Assembly: GCF_019710575.1 (NCBI RefSeq)
Contig: NZ_JAHWFK010000034.1
Span: 62,001-126,000 of the forward strand
Length of the DNA stretch: 64,000 bases
Source of the DNA: Paractinoplanes polyasparticus
GTDB lineage: Bacteria > Actinomycetota > Actinomycetes > Mycobacteriales > Micromonosporaceae
Direction: 5' to 3'
This document shows, one piece after another, positions 58,312-64,000 of this stretch; the stretch's first letter is position 1; every line of letters starts with the position of its first letter. Position numbers and translations under genes: made by a program. The notes below the pieces were generated by a model. It was not told where the DNA came from and did not search any database. It saw only the letters and a program-made list of their open reading frames with translations.

Positions 58312-60741
58312 ATGGCCACCACATTCGCCGATCACCTGCGGTCGCTCACTGACGAGGCGCTGAGCGCGCTCATACAGTTGCGCCCCGACCTGGTCGTCCC
58401 CGTACCCGCCGACATCTCCGCGCTCGCCGTGCGCGCGCAGTCCCGCGGCTCGGTCGCCCGCTGTCTGGACGGCCTCGACGAGTTCACCCTCGCCGTCCTC
58501 GACGCGGCCCGGCTCAGCCGCGCCCCCGAAACGGCTCTGACCTCGGTCGGCGCGATCCTCGAGCTCGCCTGCGACGTCGAGCCGGAGGACGTCCGCGTCG
58601 CCGTCGACCGCCTTCGCGTCCGGTTCCTCATGTTCGGTGGCGACGATGCCCTGCACCTCGTGGGCGCGATCGACGAGGTCACCTCGCCCTATCCGGCCGG
58701 TCTCGGCCGGCCCGCCGACTTCCTCGACCCCCAGGCGGCGGCGCTCTGCGCCGACAAGGCCAAATTGCGCCGTACGGTCCTGGCCGCCCCACCCGGCGCC
58801 CGCGCCGTGCTCGACCGGCTCACCGCCGGCCCCCCGATCGGCGCGCTCGGCCGTGACTCGGTCGCCGAGCCGGTGCGCTGGCTGGTCGACAACCACGTGC
58901 TGGTGCCGATCAGCGAGGCCTGCCGGGCCCCGCGCCCCGACGGTGAGCTGGTCGAACTGCCTCGTGAGGTGGGCCTGCTGCTGCGCCGCGACACCGGCCC
59001 GCTGGGCCCGCTGCGGCCGTTCCCGCCGATCCCCGAGGGCACGGTCCGCGACCCGAAGTCGGTCGACTCGGCCGGCGCGGGCCAGGTGATGGAGGCCGTC
59101 CGCAGCACGGAAGCCCTGCTCGAGGCTCTGGCCGCCGAGCCGGCCCCGGTGCTGCGGGCCGGTGGTCTGGGCGTACGCGACCTCAAGCGCCTGGCCAAGG
59201 CGGCCGGCCTCGACGAGCCCGGCGCGGCTCTGCTGCTCGAGGTGGCGCACGCGGCCGGGCTGCTCGGCGAGGCCGACGCGGCCGGCACGTCGCGGTCGGT
59301 GACCGTGAGCCGAGCCTCCGGGGTGGTCGACGAGATCTTCCTGCCCACCGCCGCCTACGACCTGTGGCGCGCGCTCAGCATCGCCCAGCGCTGGGTGTCG
59401 CTGGCCCGCGCGTGGCTCGCCATGACCCGGCAGCCCGGGCTCATCGGCCGGCGCGACGACCGCGACCGCCCGATCAACGCGCTCGCCCCCGACGCCGAGC
59501 GCGCCGGCGCCCCGCAGGCCCGGCGCGAGGGTGTGCTCGTGCTGGCCGACCTCAAGCCGGGCACCGCGCCACAGGTCGACGAGGTGCTCGGCCTGCTCGC
59601 GTGGCAGACGCCCCGCCGCTCGCGGGGCCGCGAGGCGGCGCACCGCGATGCCCTGACCAGCGCGGCGGCGCTCGGTGTGACCGCGCTCGGGGCCGTCACC
59701 TCGTACGGTCGGCTGCTCTTCGAAGATGTCGAGGACATTGACGGCGACCCGCTCGGCGTCCGCCCTGGCGCGACCGAGCCGCCGGGCGACGTCGTGCGCA
59801 CGCTCGACGCACTGCTCCCGGCCCCGGTCGACCACGTGCTGGTGCAGGCCGACCTGTCCGTGGTGGTGCCCGGCCCGCCCGAACCGGAACTGGCGGCCGA
59901 GCTCGACGTGATCGCCGAGCCCGAGTCGGCCGGCGGCGCGAGCGTGTTCCGGGTCACCACGGCCAGCGTGCGGCGAGCCCTCGACGTCGGCTACACGGCG
60001 GCCGATCTGCATTCGGTGTTCCGCCGCCGGTCACGCACCCCGGTGCCGCAGACGCTGACGTACATGATCGACGACGCCGCCCGCAAGCACGGCGGCCTGC
60101 GCGCCGGCTCCGCCGGGTCCTACCTGCGCAGCGACGACGAGGCGCTGCTGGCCGAGGTGATGGCCGACAAGCGGCTGGGCTCGCTGGGCCTGCGCCAGAT
60201 CGCGCCGACCGTGCTGGTCAGCCCGTTGCAGGTGGCGCGCCTGCTGGGCGGCCTCCGCGAGGCGGGCTTCGCTCCGGTCGCCGAGGACGCCGGCGGCGCC
60301 GCCGTGCTGGCCCGGCCCAGGGTGCGCCGCGCGCCGACCCGTACGTCGGTGGCCTCCCGACTGGCCGATCAGGCCGGCCCTCCGCTGCTGGCCGGGCCGA
60401 GGCTGGCCGGAGTGGTCGAACAGATCCGGCGGGGGGACATCGCCACCCGCGCGGCCCGCCGGGCCCCGGTGAGCGTGCGCGCTGCCAACGGACAGGGCGT
60501 GCCGGGGCTGACCCCGGTGCAGCAGCACGGCCAGGCGATGGCGGTGCTGCAGCAGGCCGTACGGGAGAAGGCGCGGGTCTGGGTGGGCTACGTCGACTCG
60601 CACGGGGCCACGTTGTCGCGCCTGGTGCGGCCGGTGTCGCTGAGCGCCGGTTACCTGCGGGCGGAGGACGAGCGTACGGAAACGCTGCACACCTTCGCAT
60701 TGCACCGGATCACGGCCGCGGTTCCCGACGAGGAAAACTGA
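58312..60741 (+). CDS. Helicase-associated domain protein (partner of XPB)
   Basis: An 809-residue protein of the family encoded next to XPB in mycobacteria (Rv0862c-like), containing the helicase C-terminal-like/WYL-type end. The N-terminus (DHLRSLTDEALSALIQLRPDL) and winged-helix segments (LTAGPPIGALGRD; VRDLKRLAKAAGLDEPGAALLLEVAHAAGLL) are typical. VWVGYVDSHGATLSRLVRPVSLSAGYLRAEDER near the end resembles a WYL regulatory domain. ATG 58312 is 8 bases after TAGCGT, consistent with a leaderless start. It probably assists the XPB helicase in repair. Confidence 0.85.
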   Translation: MATTFADHLRSLTDEALSALIQLRPDLVVPVPADISALAVRAQSRGSVARCLDGLDEFTLAVLDAARLSRAPETALTSVGAILELACDVEPEDVRVAVDRLRVRFLMFGGDDALHLVGAIDEVTSPYPAGLGRPADFLDPQAAALCADKAKLRRTVLAAPPGARAVLDRLTAGPPIGALGRDSVAEPVRWLVDNHVLVPISEACRAPRPDGELVELPREVGLLLRRDTGPLGPLRPFPPIPEGTVRDPKSVDSAGAGQVMEAVRSTEALLEALAAEPAPVLRAGGLGVRDLKRLAKAAGLDEPGAALLLEVAHAAGLLGEADAAGTSRSVTVSRASGVVDEIFLPTAAYDLWRALSIAQRWVSLARAWLAMTRQPGLIGRRDDRDRPINALAPDAERAGAPQARREGVLVLADLKPGTAPQVDEVLGLLAWQTPRRSRGREAAHRDALTSAAALGVTALGAVTSYGRLLFEDVEDIDGDPLGVRPGATEPPGDVVRTLDALLPAPVDHVLVQADLSVVVPGPPEPELAAELDVIAEPESAGGASVFRVTTASVRRALDVGYTAADLHSVFRRRSRTPVPQTLTYMIDDAARKHGGLRAGSAGSYLRSDDEALLAEVMADKRLGSLGLRQIAPTVLVSPLQVARLLGGLREAGFAPVAEDAGGAAVLARPRVRRAPTRTSVASRLADQAGPPLLAGPRLAGVVEQIRRGDIATRAARRAPVSVRAANGQGVPGLTPVQQHGQAMAVLQQAVREKARVWVGYVDSHGATLSRLVRPVSLSAGYLRAEDERTETLHTFALHRITAAVPDEEN

Positions 60742-60744
60742 CGC

Positions 60745-60777
60745 GCGGGTCGCACACCCCCGTCGGGTGCGACCCGC
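60745..60777 (+). terminator. Hairpin terminator between the two helicase-locus genes
   Basis: GCGGGTCGCAC (60745-60755) pairs with 60767-60777 around 11 bases, immediately after the stop of the helicase-associated gene. No U-run follows. Confidence 0.6.
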
Positions 60778-60878
60778 CTCCCCCGCGCATCTCTATCAAC
60801 GCGGTCGCGTGCCGGAAGGTTGCACCGGATCCGTGTCACACTGGAGGGTCGGTTTGAGCTCTTCGAAGGGTGTAACAC

Positions 60879-62540
60879 GTGAGCGGCGGACCACTTATCG
60901 TCCAGTCCGACAAGACCCTCCTGCTGGAAGTCGACCATCCGGACGCGAAGGCGTGCCGGATGGCCATCGCCCCGTTCGCCGAGCTCGAACGGTCACCGGA
61001 GCACGTGCACACGTACCGGCTGACCCCCCTCGGCCTGTGGAACGCGCGCGCCGCCGGGCATGACGCCGAGAGCGTGGTCGACTCGCTGATCAAGTACTCG
61101 CGCTATCCGGTGCCGCACGCGCTGCTGGTCGACGTGGCCGACACGATGGACCGCTACGGCCGGTTGCAGCTGGTCAACGACCCCTCGCACGGCCTGGTGC
61201 TGCGCGGCCTCGACAAGATCGTGCTGATCGAGGTGGCGAAGTCCAAGAAGCTGGCCGGCATGCTCGGCGCCAAGATCGACGACGAGACGATCGCGGTCCA
61301 CCCGTCCGAGCGCGGCCGGCTCAAGCAGGCGCTGCTCAAGCTGGGCTGGCCGGCCGAAGACCTGGCGGGCTACGTCGACGGCGAGGCCCACGAGATCAAC
61401 CTGGCCGAGGACGGCTGGACGCTGCGGTCGTACCAGCAGGAGGCGGTCGACGGCTTCTGGGCCGGCGGCTCGGGCGTGGTGGTGCTGCCCTGCGGCGCCG
61501 GCAAGACGCTGGTCGGCGCGGCCGCCATGGCCACGGCCAAGGCGACGACGCTGATCCTGGTCACCAACACGGTGGCCGGCCGCCAGTGGAAGCGGGAGCT
61601 GATCGCGCGCACCTCGCTGACCGAGGACGAGATCGGCGAGTACTCGGGCGAGCGCAAGGAGATCCGCGCCGTCACCATCGCGACCTACCAGGTGCTGACG
61701 TCGCGGCGCGGTGGCGCGTTCACCCACCTCGACCTGTTCGGCGCGCGCGACTGGGGTCTGGTCATCTACGACGAGGTGCACCTGCTGCCGGCGCCGATCT
61801 TCCGGTTCACGGCCGACCTGCAGGCCCGCCGCCGGCTCGGCCTGACCGCCACGCTGGTGCGCGAGGACGGCCGCGAGGGTGACGTGTTCTCGCTGATCGG
61901 CCCGAAGCGCTACGACGCCCCGTGGAAGGACATCGAGGCCCAGGGCTGGATCGCGCCCGCCGAGTGCGTCGAGGTGCGGGTCACGCTGACCGACGCCGAG
62001 CGGATGGCGTACGCGGTGACCGAGTCCGAGGAGCGCTACCGGGTGGCCGCCACCGCGCGCACCAAGCTGCCGGTCGTACGGGCCCTGGTCGACAAGCACG
62101 CCGACGAGCAGGTGCTGGTCATCGGCGCCTACATCGATCAGCTGCACCAGCTCGGCGAGTACCTCGACGCCCCGATCATCCAGGGCTCGACCACCAACAA
62201 GGAGCGCGAGCGTCTCTTCGACGCGTTCCGTTCCGGCGAGTTGCGGACGCTCGTCCTCTCGAAGGTCGGCAACTTCTCGATCGACCTGCCCGAGGCGGCG
62301 GTGGCGATCCAGGTGTCCGGCACGTTCGGCTCACGGCAGGAGGAGGCGCAGCGGCTCGGGCGGGTGCTGCGGCCCAAGGGTGACGGGCGGCAGGCGCACT
62401 TCTACACAGTCGTCTCCCGCGACACGATCGACACCGAGTACGCGGCCCACCGCCAGCGCTTCCTGGCCGAGCAGGGTTACGCCTACACGATCGTCGACGC
62501 CGACGACATCCTCGGCCCGGCCCTGCCCCAGGTCGACTGA
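60879..62540 (+). CDS. DNA repair helicase XPB (ERCC3-like)
   Basis: A 553-residue superfamily 2 3'-5' helicase. An N-terminal damage-recognition-like domain leads to Walker A PCGAGKT (Lys209), the DEVH box at 298-301, the RED motif within LVREDGREGD, the thumb region, and motif VI QRLGRVLRPKG. Bacterial XPB proteins unwind DNA in nucleotide-excision repair-like reactions. GTG 60879 follows GAAGGGTG. It ends 7 bases from the convergent HAAS gene. Confidence 0.93.
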   Translation: MSGGPLIVQSDKTLLLEVDHPDAKACRMAIAPFAELERSPEHVHTYRLTPLGLWNARAAGHDAESVVDSLIKYSRYPVPHALLVDVADTMDRYGRLQLVNDPSHGLVLRGLDKIVLIEVAKSKKLAGMLGAKIDDETIAVHPSERGRLKQALLKLGWPAEDLAGYVDGEAHEINLAEDGWTLRSYQQEAVDGFWAGGSGVVVLPCGAGKTLVGAAAMATAKATTLILVTNTVAGRQWKRELIARTSLTEDEIGEYSGERKEIRAVTIATYQVLTSRRGGAFTHLDLFGARDWGLVIYDEVHLLPAPIFRFTADLQARRRLGLTATLVREDGREGDVFSLIGPKRYDAPWKDIEAQGWIAPAECVEVRVTLTDAERMAYAVTESEERYRVAATARTKLPVVRALVDKHADEQVLVIGAYIDQLHQLGEYLDAPIIQGSTTNKERERLFDAFRSGELRTLVLSKVGNFSIDLPEAAVAIQVSGTFGSRQEEAQRLGRVLRPKGDGRQAHFYTVVSRDTIDTEYAAHRQRFLAEQGYAYTIVDADDILGPALPQVD

Positions 62541-62547
62541 GCCCCGG

Positions 62548-62958
62548 CTATGACGCCGACGGCGCCGGCGCGGTAACGGCCGGCGCCGCCGGGCCCTCGA
62601 CGCTGCTGCCGCTGCTGGCGAAGAAGGCGAAGAAGGCGCAGAGGAACAGCACGAGCACGACGCCCCCGACGATCCCGAAGATCAGCCAGAACCTGCTGCG
62701 GTTGGGTCCGACCGGCGGGGTGAAGCGGGTGCCGGCCTCTTCGTGGGCGGCCGCGGCCACCACCTCGGGGCTGCCCAGCCGCTCGAGCACCTCGATCACC
62801 TCGCCCTCACTGCCCAGGTTGCGCTCGGACTGCTCGGCGGCGATGTGCGCGGCCAGGTCGTTGAGCAGCTCACGGCGCTGAAGGACGGGTAGGCCGGCCA
62901 GGCGCTGATCAACCTCGCGCAGATACTCGGCGACGACGTCGTTCTGTCGGGTCTTCAT
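62548..62958 (-). CDS. HAAS-domain membrane protein
   Basis: A 136-residue protein: HAAS (HPr-like/DUF1700) N-terminal helical domain (VVAEYLREVDQRLAGLPVLQRRELLNDLAAHIA), one membrane helix (LIFGIVGGVVLVLFLCAFFAFFA) and a short Ala/Pro tail outside. Such proteins are paired with PadR regulators. Its ATG overlaps the padR stop by 4 bases, so the two are coupled. Envelope stress sensing is the usual proposal. Confidence 0.85.
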   Translation of the reverse strand: MKTRQNDVVAEYLREVDQRLAGLPVLQRRELLNDLAAHIAAEQSERNLGSEGEVIEVLERLGSPEVVAAAAHEEAGTRFTPPVGPNRSRFWLIFGIVGGVVLVLFLCAFFAFFASSGSSVEGPAAPAVTAPAPSAS

Positions 62959-63299
62959 GCGGCCTCACCTGTGCCCACGAGTCGGTCGACGGTCTGTCGG
63001 AACTGCACCCATTCGGCGCGGAAGTGGTCGAGCGCGGAGCGCCCGCCCGGGGTCAGGCCGTAGTAGCGCCGCGGAGGGCCGCTCGGCGACTCGACCCATT
63101 TGCTCTCCAGCCAACCTGACCGGCGCAAGCGGGAGAGCAGTGGATAGATCGTGCCTTCGCCGGCGGCCAGCCCGGGCTCCCCGCCCAGTCGTCGCACGAG
63201 TTCGTTGCCGTACCTGTCCTCGGTCTCGACCATGGCCAGGACGCAGAACTCGAGCGTGCCGCGGCGCAGACTCGTCGCCAACTGCGAAGCATCTGCCAT
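62955..63299 (-). CDS. PadR-family transcriptional regulator
   Basis: A 114-residue winged-helix regulator: LRRGTLEFCVLAMVETEDRYGNELVRRL, GEGTIYPLLSRLRRSGWLESKWVESPSGPPRRYYGLTPGG. ATG 63299 was chosen because the longer frame upstream overlaps the next gene and a palindromic operator. It is coupled to the HAAS gene and probably autoregulates through the palindrome 12 bases before its start. Confidence 0.9.
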   Translation of the reverse strand: MADASQLATSLRRGTLEFCVLAMVETEDRYGNELVRRLGGEPGLAAGEGTIYPLLSRLRRSGWLESKWVESPSGPPRRYYGLTPGGRSALDHFRAEWVQFRQTVDRLVGTGEAA

Positions 63300-63310
63300 G
63301 TGCGACACAG

Positions 63311-63329
63311 TACCTTGCGCTGCAAGGTA
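63311..63329. promoter_or_regulatory. PadR operator TACCTTG-N5-CAAGGTA
   Basis: Perfect 7-bp arms with a 5-base centre, directly upstream of the PadR start. It fits the actinobacterial PadR consensus of the TACCTTG..CAAGGTA form. Confidence 0.85.
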
Positions 63330-63342
63330 GGTCCACACGGAA

Positions 63343-63369
63343 AAGCCCCCGGCACCGGACCGGGGGCTT
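63343..63369 (-). terminator. Rho-independent terminator of the Ig-like protein gene
   Basis: AAGCCCCCGG (63343-63352) pairs with CCGGGGGCTT (63360-63369) around 7 bases. On the minus strand it ends in CTTTTCC, 7 bases after the stop of the Ig-like gene. Confidence 0.88.
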
Positions 63370-63376
63370 CGCCTGC

Positions 63377-64000
63377 CTATCGACGCCAGGTGCGCGTGGC
63401 CGTGGCCGTGACATTGCCGGCCCGGTCGTACGCGCGCAGGGCCACCTTGATCGTCTTGCCGTACTTGGCGGTGTTGATCGAGAAGCTGTACGCGGCCTTG
63501 GTGTCGCGGGCGGCGATCTTCCCGTTGACCAGCAACTCGACCCGGGCGACACCGTTGCGGTCGCTCGCCGCGGCGGAGATCTTCACCGTGCCCTTGACCT
63601 TCGCCTTGTTGGCCGGCGCCTTGGTGACCCGCAGCGCGGGCCGGGTGTTGTCCACGATCACCGAACGCCTGGCGGTCGTCGACTGGCCGAAGTCGTCCAC
63701 GAGATACCAGGTCAGCACCCGCAGACCGTCCTTGCCGGCGGGAACGGAGTCCCGGTAGGGCGCGAAGCGGTCCGAGCCCGTCCCGTTGTCGAGCGTCGCC
63801 CACTGCACGCCGATCGCGTCGGTCGCCGCCACCGTGCTGGTGATCCGGGTGCCACGCACGAGGGCGAGTTGCGCCGGAAGGAGGGACGTAACCTTGGGCC
63901 CGCTGGCGTCGACCTGGAAACTGACCGGGGTGACGCTCCGGTTCCCGATGCTGTCCCAAGCCCGGATCTCGCCGGTGACGGTCCGGCTGGTCGTGCCGAA
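63377..64000 (-). CDS. Secreted/surface protein with bacterial Ig-like repeats (N-terminus outside the window)
   Basis: The frame is open to the right edge, so only the C-terminal 207 residues are visible; an internal GTG at 63859 is not the start. The visible part has two or more Ig-like beta-sandwich repeats, each ending in an AWDSIGN or AYDRAGN motif (IRAWDSIGNRSVTPVSF; LRAYDRAGNVTATATRTW) and with VIVDNTRPALRVTKAP between them. This is typical of cell-surface or secreted actinobacterial proteins. A terminator follows the stop. Function unknown. Confidence 0.78.
   Translation of the reverse strand, partial: FGTTSRTVTGEIRAWDSIGNRSVTPVSFQVDASGPKVTSLLPAQLALVRGTRITSTVAATDAIGVQWATLDNGTGSDRFAPYRDSVPAGKDGLRVLTWYLVDDFGQSTTARRSVIVDNTRPALRVTKAPANKAKVKGTVKISAAASDRNGVARVELLVNGKIAARDTKAAYSFSINTAKYGKTIKVALRAYDRAGNVTATATRTWRR

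Noticed and set aside
63300..63959. Long open frame upstream of the PadR gene
   Set aside because: It is antisense-phase shadow over the Ig-like gene and the PadR operator and terminator; the PadR domain begins at ATG 63299.

Overview
The window is high-GC actinobacterial chromosome. Its marker set (SepH, late futalosine-pathway menaquinone genes, an XPB helicase with its helicase-associated partner, DUF2530, DUF3027, PspC, HAAS/PadR) and many leaderless promoters fit a filamentous, spore-forming genus; Micromonosporaceae (Actinoplanes-like) is my best guess, inferred and not proven. Genes are dense and mostly intact. I see no insertion sequence, prophage, CRISPR array, rRNA or tRNA gene.

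Layout: 1-3.3 kb, a large SARP/AfsR-type regulator cut by the left edge. 3.4-11 kb, a furanose-sugar locus: a YtfQ-like binding lipoprotein, a secreted GH2 enzyme with two AbfB (CBM42) domains, a double-ATPase and two permeases, with perfect hairpins on both sides of the hydrolase gene. 11-13.5 kb, an ECF sigma/anti-sigma pair and a secreted neprosin-like putative glutamic peptidase. 14.1-15.3 kb, a short cysteine-containing leader peptide ahead of cysteine dioxygenase and rhodanese genes. 15.3-21 kb, a TPR-diguanylate cyclase, a lipoprotein, a LacI regulator divergent from an MFS gene with twin operators, an Atu4866-like protein and a TetR regulator. 21.3-23 kb, a Wzm/Wzt-type polysaccharide or teichoic-acid exporter. 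23-25.7 kb, two divergent paralogous secreted coiled-coil/LAS-like peptidoglycan proteins, each behind its own c-di-AMP (ydaO) riboswitch.

25.7-29 kb holds a GH65 phosphorylase with beta-phosphoglucomutase. 29-36 kb holds an RsbW-like kinase, a membrane protein, an MsiK-like ATPase, a GT2-TagF fusion and a CDP-alcohol phosphotransferase that together suggest wall teichoic acid synthesis. 36-42.6 kb holds PspC, a DUF4230 protein and a tightly packed operon (pdxH, MFS, aldose epimerase, nitroreductase, small protein, acyl-CoA dehydrogenase). 42.7-46.8 kb holds citrate synthase, SerC, SepH and ThpR. 46.8-55 kb holds regulators with clear palindromic operators (TetR, MarR), MFS exporters, a purine permease and small conserved proteins. 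55-56.8 kb holds mqnB and mqnD overlaid by a cluster of DnaA boxes. 56.8-64 kb holds a cold-shock-domain protein, a HAD phosphatase, the helicase pair, the HAAS/PadR pair and the C-terminal part of an Ig-like surface protein.

The observations I rate highest are the DnaA-box cluster around mqnB, the unannotated leader peptide before cysteine dioxygenase, the twin riboswitches, the neprosin-like protein, and the furanose locus with its embedded hydrolase.
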